From positions 1 to 40,412 of the forward strand of contig JAKSJQ010000015.1 in NCBI GenBank assembly GCA_024402115.1: DNA of 40,412 nucleotides. The letters are read 5' to 3'. The notes beneath the pieces are model-generated. The model saw nothing but the letters and a program-made list of their open reading frames with translations. It did not search any database and had not been told where the DNA came from. The number at the start of each line of letters is the position of its first letter. Within the stretch, counting starts at the first letter, position 1. Source of the stretch: Bacteroidales bacterium. Its GTDB lineage: Bacteria; Bacteroidota; Bacteroidia; Bacteroidales; UBA932. Shown here in pieces: positions 10,212 through 18,394 of this stretch. The translations under genes and the position numbers were made by a program.

Positions 10212-12398
10212 ATGAGTAAGCTCAGGTTCGACGTGGTGCAGACCGCGTTCAAGAAGAAAGCAGTGGAAGTTGAGGCTCCGGCAAAGCTGACCTCGGAATA
10301 TTTTGCAGAACTGGTATTCACCAGGGACAAGATGCGCAAGTATCTTGACGGTAAGAGCTATGCTGCCCTTATCAACTGCGTGGACAACGGTGCCCCGCTT
10401 GACAGGGATACCGCAGACAATGTTGCAGCCGGCATGAAGGCATGGGCATTGGAGCACGGAGTTACCCACGTGACCCACTGGTTCCAGCCCCTTACCGACG
10501 GTACTGCGGAGAAGCATGACTCCTTCATGGAGTATGACGGAAAGGGCGGCATGATCGAATCCTTCAACGGAAAGTCACTCGCGCAGCAGGAACCTGACGC
10601 GTCCTCATTCCCTAACGGCGGTATCAGAGCGACCTTCGAGGCTCGCGGATACACTGCATGGGACCCGACCTCACCAGTGTTCATCGACGGTGATACCCTC
10701 TGTATTCCTACCGTGTTCATCTCGTACACCGGCGAGGCTCTTGACTATAAGACCCCTCTCAAGAAGGCCATCAAGGCTGTCAATGACGCTGCGGTTCCTA
10801 TCTGTCAGCTCTTCGACTCCAATGTGAAGAAGGTCGTCCCTTACCTCGGATGGGAGCAGGAGTATTTCCTCGTAGATGAGGACCTCTATGCAGCCCGTCC
10901 GGACCTCATGCTCACCGGCCGTACCCTCATCGGACATGAGTCTTCGAAGAACCAGCAGCTTGACGACCATTATTTCGGTGCAATCCCATCACGCGTCGCT
11001 GCATTCATGCGCGACATCGAGTTTGAGGGATACCGCCTCGGCATTCCGCTCAAGACCCGTCACAACGAGGTCGCACCTAACCAGTTCGAGCTTGCTCCAA
11101 TCTTCGGCGAGCTCAACCTAGCGAACGACCAGAACCAGCTGATGATGAACATCATGAACAAGGTCGCAAGGAAGCATGGTTTCGTGGTGCTCCTCCACGA
11201 GAAGCCTTTTGCCGGCATCAACGGATCCGGAAAGCATAACAACTGGTCACTCGGAACCGATACCGGAGTTTGTCTCCACGCTCCTGGTAAGGATCCTATC
11301 AGCAACCTCCAGTTCGTCACGTTCTTCGTAAATACCCTTGCAGCAGTGCAGAAGCACAATTCAGTGCTCAAGGCAACCATAGCATCTGCGACAAATGCCC
11401 ATCGTCTCGGCGCAAACGAGGCACCTCCGGCAATCGTTTCTGCTTTCCTCGGCCAGACCATGACCAAGGTCCTCAGGAATCTCCTCGAGATGCCTTCGGA
11501 TACTCCTATCGACATCGCCGGAAAGCAGAGCCGTTCGGTTGGACTCGTAGAGATCCCGGAGATCTTCGGCGACAATACCGACCGCAACCGTACCTCTCCT
11601 TTCGCATTCACCGGAAACCGCTTCGAGTTCCGTGCTGTGGGTTCACCTGCAAACTGCGCCGGCGCCATGACCACCCTCAATGCTGCGGTAGCTGAGCAGC
11701 TCGTCGAGTTCAAGGCTGCTGTAGACAAGGAAATGGCAGCAGGTAAGACCATGACAGTCGCAGTCATGGATGTCCTCAAGCCTATTATCGCAAGCATCAT
11801 CGATGTTGTCTGCTTCGATGGCAACGGATATTCTGACGAGTGGGTGAAGGAAGCCATCAAGCGTGGCCTTGACGTTGAAAGATGCGTTCCGAAGATGTTC
11901 CTTTCATTCACCTCTCCTTCTTCACTGGAGATGTTCACCAAGACCAAGGTCTATACTGCGAAGGAACTCGAGGCACGTAACGAGGTCAAGTGGGAGATGT
12001 ACACCAAGAAGGTACAGATCGAGGCTCGTGTTCTCGGAAGAATGGCTGTGAACCATATCATCCCTACCGCGATCGAGTATCAGAGCAAGCTCCTTGACAA
12101 CATCAAGTCAATGAAGGAAATCTTCCCAGACGAGTATCAGAAGCTTGCGGCAACTGAGATCGAGATCGTGAGGAACATGTCAGGTCTTATCGATGACATC
12201 CGTACCAAGGTGGATGCAATGATCGAGGCCCGTAAGGTTGCAAACAAGATTGAGGACGAGTACGAGAAGGCCATGGCATATTATGCAATAGCAGAGTCGC
12301 TCGAGGCAATCAGAAAGCCTATCGACAAGCTTGAGGAAATTGTGGACAACGATATGTGGCCTCTTCCAAAGTACCGTGAGATACTCTTCATCAACTAA
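10212..12398 (+). CDS. glnN: Glutamine synthetase type III
   Basis: Makes glutamine from glutamate, ammonia and ATP; the main ammonium-assimilating enzyme in many Bacteroidota. The 728-residue length is diagnostic of the GSIII class, compared with about 450-470 for GSI. Characteristic segments are HWFQPLTDGTAEKHDSF near residue 95, GWEQEYFLVDE near 215, HNEVAPNQFELAPIF near 285, GSGKHNNWSLGTDTG near 340, and the phosphate-loop region with GDNTDRNRTSPFAFTGNRFEFR near 460. The C-terminal helical extension (about 580-720) is also typical. It is a single-gene unit with its own -7 box and a hairpin terminator directly after the stop. Confidence 0.97.
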   Translation: MSKLRFDVVQTAFKKKAVEVEAPAKLTSEYFAELVFTRDKMRKYLDGKSYAALINCVDNGAPLDRDTADNVAAGMKAWALEHGVTHVTHWFQPLTDGTAEKHDSFMEYDGKGGMIESFNGKSLAQQEPDASSFPNGGIRATFEARGYTAWDPTSPVFIDGDTLCIPTVFISYTGEALDYKTPLKKAIKAVNDAAVPICQLFDSNVKKVVPYLGWEQEYFLVDEDLYAARPDLMLTGRTLIGHESSKNQQLDDHYFGAIPSRVAAFMRDIEFEGYRLGIPLKTRHNEVAPNQFELAPIFGELNLANDQNQLMMNIMNKVARKHGFVVLLHEKPFAGINGSGKHNNWSLGTDTGVCLHAPGKDPISNLQFVTFFVNTLAAVQKHNSVLKATIASATNAHRLGANEAPPAIVSAFLGQTMTKVLRNLLEMPSDTPIDIAGKQSRSVGLVEIPEIFGDNTDRNRTSPFAFTGNRFEFRAVGSPANCAGAMTTLNAAVAEQLVEFKAAVDKEMAAGKTMTVAVMDVLKPIIASIIDVVCFDGNGYSDEWVKEAIKRGLDVERCVPKMFLSFTSPSSLEMFTKTKVYTAKELEARNEVKWEMYTKKVQIEARVLGRMAVNHIIPTAIEYQSKLLDNIKSMKEIFPDEYQKLAATEIEIVRNMSGLIDDIRTKVDAMIEARKVANKIEDEYEKAMAYYAIAESLEAIRKPIDKLEEIVDNDMWPLPKYREILFIN

Positions 12399-12400
12399 TA

Positions 12401-12433
12401 AAAAAGGAGGCTGACCCTGAAGGTCAGCCTCTT
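12401..12433. terminator. Bidirectional intrinsic terminator between convergent genes
   Basis: A 10-bp perfect stem (12407-12416 with 12422-12431) and five-base loop, extended by a G-U and an A-T pair. It lies 8 bp past glnN and about 20 bp past the convergent lipoprotein gene. The minus side has a run of T after the stem; the plus side is pyrimidine-rich. Confidence 0.85.
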
Positions 12434-12453
12434 CTTATTCTATTTGCAGCTTA

Positions 12454-13134
12454 TTACTGCGCTACGTTCTGAAGAACCCCGATCTGTCCTCTGTTTGAGA
12501 TGAGCCTGATCTGGGTATAACCCTTGCCGTAGAGATAGTATCCTTCCTTAGGCGTCATTGGGAATTCCGATACCATCTTGCCATCAGTCTTCATCACGAG
12601 CTTGAATGACGCCGCTGCCGGGTCGAGGAGCACCTCGATAGGACCGGTGTTGGTCTGGATGCCGATGTCGCGAGGAGTGTTGATGCAGCTGTACCTTACA
12701 TCACCCGAGGTGGTCTGGATAGATACGTGTTCGCAGTCCATGTCCACATAAGCCGAAACTGAAGTGCCGGTGAGATCGAAATAGTCGCACCTGAATTCGT
12801 CAGGAAGAAGGATGGTGAGCTTCTTTCCGTTAGCGTACTCAGGACGTGCTCCATACCTTCCATACCTGATATGGAGCGTCTTGCCGTCAAACCAGTGGTG
12901 GAGTGCGGCATCCGACGATACAGGCCTGTCGCAGTCCTCGAAGAACTTCACGGTTGCCCTTTCGTCATAGATGATGTCGACCATGCCGTCGAGCCAGTCT
13001 ATGTCGATGTTCGCGATGCGGGTGGCGATCTCTCCGCCTCCCATGACCCACTGACTCCCGTCGCCTCCGAAGAAGCATGACTGTGCGGCGAACATGACCG
13101 CCGCGAGTGCTATTGATTTGAGAATTCCTTTCAT
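12454..13134 (-). CDS. DUF4097-like lipoprotein
   Basis: A 226-residue predicted lipoprotein. The signal peptide MKGILKSIALAAVMFAAQSC ends in a lipobox-like AAQSC with Cys20 as lipid site. The body is a repetitive beta-rich region (for example VSIQTTSGDVRYSCINTPRDI and IGIQTNTGPIEVLL) resembling the beta-solenoid of DUF4097/GIN-type putative adhesins. No enzyme motif is visible. It is last in the lysA-ffh-pdxB-DUF4301 run, 10 bp behind the preceding gene. A surface or periplasmic location is expected. Family membership is tentative; lipoprotein nature is well supported. Confidence 0.8.
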   Translation of the reverse strand: MKGILKSIALAAVMFAAQSCFFGGDGSQWVMGGGEIATRIANIDIDWLDGMVDIIYDERATVKFFEDCDRPVSSDAALHHWFDGKTLHIRYGRYGARPEYANGKKLTILLPDEFRCDYFDLTGTSVSAYVDMDCEHVSIQTTSGDVRYSCINTPRDIGIQTNTGPIEVLLDPAAASFKLVMKTDGKMVSEFPMTPKEGYYLYGKGYTQIRLISNRGQIGVLQNVAQ

Positions 13135-13144
13135 GTTGTCGTTA

Positions 13145-14683
13145 TTATTCCTGATGTGCAGGACGGAGAAGATCGAGAACGGTCTTCACTGGGTTGAAGG
13201 TGTCGAGAGGAACCTCTACGAAGAGGGTATTCCACTTGCTCATGGCACCATTCCAGAGACCAGGAAGTTCGAGAGCCTTGAGCTCACGTCCCTGATAGCT
13301 CTTGCTGCTGATGAATCCAGCCTCGTCGTCTACATACTCGAGGAGGTTGAACTTGTTGCCCTGATAGTCGCGGAGGCAGCATACGAGGTCTACCGGATTG
13401 AAGTGGGTAGCGCTCTTGAGTGCTGCAACTGCCTCGGCATCGTCTGGATTGATCTGTACGCTCTCGAGAACCTGAAGCGAGGTGCTGCCATCCTTCTCGC
13501 AGATTACGAATGGACCACCGCCTGGCTCGCCCTGGTTGCGTACCATACCGCAGACGCGGATAGGGCGGTTGAGCTTCTCGCGGATAGCCTTTACTCTCTC
13601 CTCGCAAGTGTCGCAGCTTGGGATGGTGATGCAGAGGGTGTCGTTGAGGAAAGCCTCGATCTCGTTGCAGAGCTCCTGGCACTCAGGAGTAGCGCAGAGA
13701 TTTGCTCCTACATTGTTGAAGGTATGTGCAGGGATGTCGATGTATCCGGTACGGACAGCCTGACCGCTGGCTGCGTCGAGCTGCTGGATGTAGTTGAAGA
13801 TGGTGTCACGAAGCTGGAGAGCACAACCCATGAGGGCCTTCTTCCATTCTGCGGTGACAGGGAGCATCCTCTGGTTGGATACATTGTCGATGTTCTTGAT
13901 TGATACGAGCTCCTGCTCCACTGCGTTGAGGTTGTGGATGAGGGCACCGTGTCCTGCAGGACGGAAGAGAAGAGTGCCGTCTTCCTTGCGGAAAGGCTTG
14001 TTCTCAGAATCCACGGCCACTGTGTCGGTAGCCTTGTCCTGATATGTGAAGGTCACGTTGTACTTGATTCCATAGCGCTGCTCATACTCTGCCTTAACCT
14101 CTGCGAGGGCAGCCTCGAAGAGAGGACGGTGCTCAGGAGAGATGGTCACTACGAGGTTCGCTGTGCCGTCGGCGTTGCGCATATAGTCCTGAGCCTCCAC
14201 GAGATGCTCTGCGAATGCGGTGCGCACCTCGCCGTCTGCATACTTGTGGAACTTGAGGACGCCCTTAGGCTTGCTTCCGTATCCGAGACCTTCGTCGAGG
14301 AGTGTCTTTGCGAGAATGTCATGCGCGTCGTCACTGGTGAAGACTGCAGGATCATAGAATGCGAAGCTCTTGATGTTCGCAGCGAACTTGTCTGACTTTT
14401 CGTTTGCTGCCTCAAGGCCAGCGAAGAGGTCCTTGAACATACGTGAAGCAGCACCTGAAGCAGGGACGAACTTTGCGATACCGGCGATCTCTGCCTTTGC
14501 ATAGTAATCTGCAGCATCCTTAACGGACTCTTCTGAAAGGACTGTGATACCTTTCTGTGGGGTTGCAGGGGCTGCGATCTTCATCCAAGGGAATCCAACC
14601 TTGAATCTTTCTACCTGAGCTTCAACTGTTGCAGGATTCGAACCTCTTGATTCGATCTGAGCGATGTCTTCTTTAGTGAACAT
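13145..14683 (-). CDS. DUF4301 family protein (nucleotidyltransferase-like)
   Basis: A 512-residue cytosolic protein starting MFTKEDIAQIESRGSNPATV, which I recognise as the DUF4301 family common in Bacteroidota. The segment FVPASGAASRMFKDL (about residues 72-86) resembles the glycine-rich nucleotide loop of sugar-nucleotide pyrophosphorylases. LLFRPAGHGALIHNLN (about 242-257) resembles the sugar-binding part of the same fold, so a nucleotidyltransferase-like activity is plausible but unproven. A Cys-rich stretch (CATPECQELC and CDTCEERV, about 330-370) might bind metal. It sits between pdxB (18 bp) and the lipoprotein gene (10 bp) in one transcription unit. Substrate unknown. Confidence 0.85.
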   Translation of the reverse strand: MFTKEDIAQIESRGSNPATVEAQVERFKVGFPWMKIAAPATPQKGITVLSEESVKDAADYYAKAEIAGIAKFVPASGAASRMFKDLFAGLEAANEKSDKFAANIKSFAFYDPAVFTSDDAHDILAKTLLDEGLGYGSKPKGVLKFHKYADGEVRTAFAEHLVEAQDYMRNADGTANLVVTISPEHRPLFEAALAEVKAEYEQRYGIKYNVTFTYQDKATDTVAVDSENKPFRKEDGTLLFRPAGHGALIHNLNAVEQELVSIKNIDNVSNQRMLPVTAEWKKALMGCALQLRDTIFNYIQQLDAASGQAVRTGYIDIPAHTFNNVGANLCATPECQELCNEIEAFLNDTLCITIPSCDTCEERVKAIREKLNRPIRVCGMVRNQGEPGGGPFVICEKDGSTSLQVLESVQINPDDAEAVAALKSATHFNPVDLVCCLRDYQGNKFNLLEYVDDEAGFISSKSYQGRELKALELPGLWNGAMSKWNTLFVEVPLDTFNPVKTVLDLLRPAHQE

Positions 14684-14701
14684 GATTATCTGTTTAAAAA
14701 G

Positions 14702-15745
14702 TTATCTATGTGGTGTGAAATTGATTTCGCGTCTGTAATCATACTCGGAACGAAGCTGTTCGAATCGCTCCGGAGCAGACCTGAACGCGCGGTCATCCTC
14801 AAAGATAGGATAATTTTCTTGAAGTACGGATGCAATTTCGGACTGATTCATCCCCGCGAAGTCGATAATCGCGACTTCCTTGTCCTTGCTTTCGGTAGCA
14901 GGACGGAAATTCTGGAGCTCGTCAATTCCGAAATGTCTTGCCACAGCCTGGACTGCCATAGCCGTACCGTTCTGCTTTCCCTGGTATGAATATCCTGCGA
15001 TATGGGTGGTCGCGATGTCTGCGACAGCCATCAGTTTCCGGTTAATATCCGGCTCTCCGTTCCAGGTGTCGATGATGACTCCGCTGAATTTCGGCGCAGT
15101 CTCGATCAGCGCTTCGTCTACCACGACTTCTCCTCGGGACGCGTTGATGAATATTGCACCCTGCTTCATCTTTCCGAAGAAAGCTGCGTCTGCCATGCCC
15201 CTGGTCGTCGGATCTAAATAGGTGTGCATGGTGACTATGTCGGCCTCGGAGAGGAGCTCGTCGAGGGAGCAGAATCCGACCGGACCTTCCTTTGCAGCGC
15301 GCGGAGGGTCGCAGAGGAGAAGCTTGAACCCAAGATGACGTGCCATGGCTTCGACCTTGCTGCCGACATGGCCGACACCTACGATGCCGATTGTCTTTCC
15401 TTCGAGCGAGAGCCCTTTCTTCTGGGCGAGCGCATATAGGGCAGTGAATACATACTGCATCACGCCGCCGGCGTTACAGCCCTGAGCGTTTGCGACCTCT
15501 ATTCCATGGCCTGCGCACCAAGGGAGATCTATATGGTCGGTGCCGATGGTCGCGGTCGCGATCATCGATACCTTGGAGCCCTCCAGAAGGGGAGCCCCAC
15601 ATTTCGTCCTTGTCCTGATTATTAGGGAGTCTGAATCAGAAGCGTCATCCGCACATATATCCCTGCCGTCCTTGTAGACGACCTCCGCATAGGGCTCGAA
15701 GACTCCTTCGAGGAAAGGGATGTACCTGTCTACGGTGAGCTTCAT
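14702..15745 (-). CDS. pdxB: 4-phosphoerythronate dehydrogenase
   Basis: NAD-dependent D-2-hydroxyacid dehydrogenase of the deoxyxylulose-5-phosphate-dependent pyridoxal phosphate pathway. The 347-residue product has the substrate-domain motif SMIATATIGTDHIDLPW and the Rossmann loop GIVGVGHVGSKVEAMA (about residues 118-133). Catalytic Arg lies in INASRGEVVVDE, and the His/Glu region in DTWNGEPDINRKL and TTHIAGYSYQGK. The last of these, together with the C-terminal extension, distinguishes PdxB from SerA and lactate dehydrogenases. It follows ffh by 5 bp. Co-transcription with lysA is notable because LysA needs PLP. Confidence 0.94.
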   Translation of the reverse strand: MKLTVDRYIPFLEGVFEPYAEVVYKDGRDICADDASDSDSLIIRTRTKCGAPLLEGSKVSMIATATIGTDHIDLPWCAGHGIEVANAQGCNAGGVMQYVFTALYALAQKKGLSLEGKTIGIVGVGHVGSKVEAMARHLGFKLLLCDPPRAAKEGPVGFCSLDELLSEADIVTMHTYLDPTTRGMADAAFFGKMKQGAIFINASRGEVVVDEALIETAPKFSGVIIDTWNGEPDINRKLMAVADIATTHIAGYSYQGKQNGTAMAVQAVARHFGIDELQNFRPATESKDKEVAIIDFAGMNQSEIASVLQENYPIFEDDRAFRSAPERFEQLRSEYDYRREINFTPHR

Positions 15746-15750
15746 TCCTT

Positions 15751-17088
15751 TTAGCGGCGAAGTCCGCCCATGCCGCCTCTCATCATGTTCTTGAGGTTTC
15801 CGCCCATGACAGATTTCATGGCCTTGCGGGTTCCCTCGAACTGCTTGAGGAGCTTGTTCACATCCTGGAGAGATGTACCTGAACCGTCAGCGATTCTCTT
15901 CCTGCGGCTACCGTTGATGATTTCCGGATGCTCGCGCTCGGCAGGGGTCATCGACATGATGATGGCCTCGATGCCCTTGAATGCTTTGTCGTTGTCGATG
16001 TCGACGTCCTTGATGGCCTTGCCTACACCTGGGATCATGCCGGCGAGTTCCTTGATGTCACCCATCTTCTTGACCTGCTGGATCTGGTTGTAGAAGTCCA
16101 TGAGGGTGAACTGGTCCTTGGCGAGTTTCTTCTTGAGTTCACGTGCCTCCTTCTCGTCGAACTGCTCCTGAGCCTTCTCCACGAGGGAAACGACGTCTCC
16201 CATGCCGAGGATACGGTCCGCAGCGCGTGAAGGATGGAACACGTCGAGCGCCTCCATCTTCTCGCCCATAGACACGAACTTGATAGGCTTGCCGGTGACA
16301 GCCTTGATAGAAAGAGCGGCACCACCGCGGGTGTCACCGTCCATCTTGGTGAGAACGACACCGTCGAAATCGAGCCTGTCGTTGAATGCCTTTGCGGTCT
16401 CGACTGCGTCCTGACCAGTCATCGCATCGACTACGAAGAGGGTCTCGGTAGGGGTGACTGCCTTGTGGAGTGCAGATATCTCATCCATCAGCTCCTGGTC
16501 AACTGCGAGTCGGCCGGCAGTATCGACGATTACCACTGAGTAACCCTCAGAGCGTGCCTTGCTGATGGCGTTCTTTGCGATTGCGATAGGGTCCTTTACG
16601 CCTTCCTCGCTGTAGACGGGAACGTTTACTGACTCTCCGAGCACCTTCAGCTGGTCGATTGCGGCTGGACGGAAGGTGTCGCAGGCTGCGAGGAGTACCT
16701 TGGTGCCCCTCTTGCTTCTTACGTGATTTGCGAGCTTGGCAGAGAAAGTGGTCTTACCGGAACCGTTGAGACCGGCTACGAGAACCACTGCAGGAGTGCC
16801 CTTGATGTTTATGTCGGAAGCCTCGCTTCCCATGAGCGCTGCGAGTTCGTCGTGGACGATCTTGACTATCATCTGCTGAGGCTTGACTGAGGTGAGGACG
16901 TCCTTACCTATGGCCTTCTGCTTCACGTCGTCGCAGAACTGCTTTGCCACCTTGTAGCTTACGTCGGCATCAAGGAGGGCCCTGCGGATGTCCTTGAGGG
17001 CTTCCGCTACGTTTATTTCACTGATCTTTCCTTCACCCTTGAGGATCTTGAAGGAACGTTCCAATCTTTCGCTGAGGTTCTCGAACAT
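15751..17088 (-). CDS. ffh: Signal recognition particle protein Ffh
   Basis: SRP GTPase that delivers inner-membrane proteins to FtsY and the Sec translocon. The 445-residue product has the N domain (1-90) and then the G domain with P-loop GLNGSGKTTFSAKLA (near residue 105), DTFRPAAIDQL, DTAGRL and TKMDGDTRGGAALS. The M domain (about 300-445) carries GMIPGVGK and the RNA-binding helix-turn-helix SGTSLQDVNKLLKQF. It ends in a Gly/Met-rich tail. Family length is normal. It lies 16 bp after lysA and 5 bp before pdxB. No 4.5S RNA gene is recognisable in the window. Confidence 0.97.
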   Translation of the reverse strand: MFENLSERLERSFKILKGEGKISEINVAEALKDIRRALLDADVSYKVAKQFCDDVKQKAIGKDVLTSVKPQQMIVKIVHDELAALMGSEASDINIKGTPAVVLVAGLNGSGKTTFSAKLANHVRSKRGTKVLLAACDTFRPAAIDQLKVLGESVNVPVYSEEGVKDPIAIAKNAISKARSEGYSVVIVDTAGRLAVDQELMDEISALHKAVTPTETLFVVDAMTGQDAVETAKAFNDRLDFDGVVLTKMDGDTRGGAALSIKAVTGKPIKFVSMGEKMEALDVFHPSRAADRILGMGDVVSLVEKAQEQFDEKEARELKKKLAKDQFTLMDFYNQIQQVKKMGDIKELAGMIPGVGKAIKDVDIDNDKAFKGIEAIIMSMTPAEREHPEIINGSRRKRIADGSGTSLQDVNKLLKQFEGTRKAMKSVMGGNLKNMMRGGMGGLRR

Positions 17089-17104
17089 AATTCTTCAGTA
17101 TCGA

Positions 17105-18292
17105 TTAAAGTATCGACGGTTTCATGGCAGCGTCCCAGAGACGGTCCGAATAGACGGTCTGGGCCTCTGCGCGGAGGTTGTATCTGTTGGACATTGACTG
17201 GCCGTAGGCGCCAACGCTGCGGATTGCGACGAGGTCACCGCGGACGGTCATAGGAAGGCGGCGTCCCTTGCCCCAGGTGTCGCTGGACTCGCCGACAGGA
17301 CCTACTACGTCGTAGACCTGGTCAGCCTCGAGTGATGGACGCTCTTCCGCTGAAATGTTGTCAATCTTGTGGTATGCACCATAGAGTGCAGGACGAATCA
17401 TGTCATTCATACCTGCGTCGAGGATCACGAAGCTCTTCGCTGCGGTGTCCTTGGTGAAGAGCACGCTTGAATAGAGGGTACCGCACTGTGCGACGAGCGA
17501 ACGGCCTGGCTCGAGGTGCACGCTCATGCCTGGGCGACGCTTGAGGTACTTGTCGATTGCCGCCATCCATGATTCGAAGTCAGGGATAGGGTTTGCGTCA
17601 GGATTCTCGTAGTCTACTCCGAGTCCGCCACCGAGGTTCACGCTGTTGACGCTGAGTCCATGTGCTTCGAACCACTCGATGACCTTGTTGGCAACCTTGC
17701 AGACATCCTTGCAAACGGCCTTCACGTCAGGAATCTGCGAACCGATGTGGAAATGGATACCCTGGAAATGGACATTAGGGCACTTCTCGAGCATCTTCAC
17801 GAAATCGTCGAACTCGGTGTCCGGAAGTCCGAACTTGTTTGCCTCGAGACCTGAGGTGATGTAACGGAAGGTATGGGCGTCGATGTTCGGATTCACGCGG
17901 AGGCTGATGTTTGCCTCGAGTCCGAACTTGCCGGCGATGGCGTTGAGGATATAGAGCTCATGAACGCTCTCCACGTTGAACATGCCGATGCCGGCCTTGA
18001 GCGCGGTGAGCATCTCGCTGTCGGTCTTGCCGACGCCGGAGAATACGATCTTTTCCGCAGGAATGCCGCACTTGAGCGCGTTTGCCACCTCCGGACCGCT
18101 GATGCAGTCAGCACCGAAGCCTGCCTGTGCAAAGTATGTTATGATTCGTTTGTTCTCATTCGCCTTGGTCGCATAGTGGATCTCGATGTCATACTTGCGC
18201 GCTGCATCGAGGGCTGCCTGGGCAGTCCTTGCGAGAAGGTCCATGTCGTACAGGTAGAAAGGGGTCTGCATACCTGTCAGCTTGTTTGCCAT
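17105..18292 (-). CDS. lysA: Diaminopimelate decarboxylase (atypical active site)
   Basis: PLP-dependent fold-III enzyme that converts meso-diaminopimelate to lysine. The 395-residue product has the PLP lysine Lys43 in HYATKAN, RVNPNIDAHTF, HFHIGSQI, the phosphate-binding GGGLGVDY (about 221-228), EPGRSLVAQ and DAGMNDMIRPALYGAYH. The conserved Cys supplied across the dimer interface in the GP-x-CES motif is replaced by Gly334 (GPVGESSDTW); its codon is GGC. The C-terminal Tyr region GAYGQSMSNRYN is present. The gene heads a five-gene minus-strand run. Overall identity is secure; loss of the Cys means activity or specificity may differ, and this is the main oddity. Confidence 0.93.
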   Translation of the reverse strand: MANKLTGMQTPFYLYDMDLLARTAQAALDAARKYDIEIHYATKANENKRIITYFAQAGFGADCISGPEVANALKCGIPAEKIVFSGVGKTDSEMLTALKAGIGMFNVESVHELYILNAIAGKFGLEANISLRVNPNIDAHTFRYITSGLEANKFGLPDTEFDDFVKMLEKCPNVHFQGIHFHIGSQIPDVKAVCKDVCKVANKVIEWFEAHGLSVNSVNLGGGLGVDYENPDANPIPDFESWMAAIDKYLKRRPGMSVHLEPGRSLVAQCGTLYSSVLFTKDTAAKSFVILDAGMNDMIRPALYGAYHKIDNISAEERPSLEADQVYDVVGPVGESSDTWGKGRRLPMTVRGDLVAIRSVGAYGQSMSNRYNLRAEAQTVYSDRLWDAAMKPSIL

Positions 18293-18319
18293 ATTCAGTT
18301 CGTTTTTTGATGTAACCAG

Positions 18320-18352
18320 TTTGCAAAAATAATCAAATTTTCCCTATTTTTG
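18320..18352 (+). promoter_or_regulatory. Bacteroidota promoter for the membrane AraC regulator
   Basis: TTTG (18320-18323), a 21-base spacer and TATTTTTG (18345-18352) form a full -33/-7 match. The leader would be about 35-40 nt before the ATG at 18395. It overlaps the divergent lysA -7 box. Confidence 0.75.
18324..18331 (-). promoter_or_regulatory. Promoter -7 box for the lysA-ffh-pdxB run
   Basis: Minus strand TATTTTTG, an exact TAnnTTTG element, 31 bp upstream of the lysA ATG. No TTTG lies at the ideal -33 distance. Confidence 0.5.
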
Positions 18353-18394
18353 CAGTCGTTCATACATTATATATTCTTAACCGCCGACACTTAG

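Noticed and set aside
11060..11947. 295-codon minus-strand frame opposite glutamine synthetase
   Set aside because: Antisense shadow of a highly conserved gene, rich in Ser, Thr and Arg without any motif.
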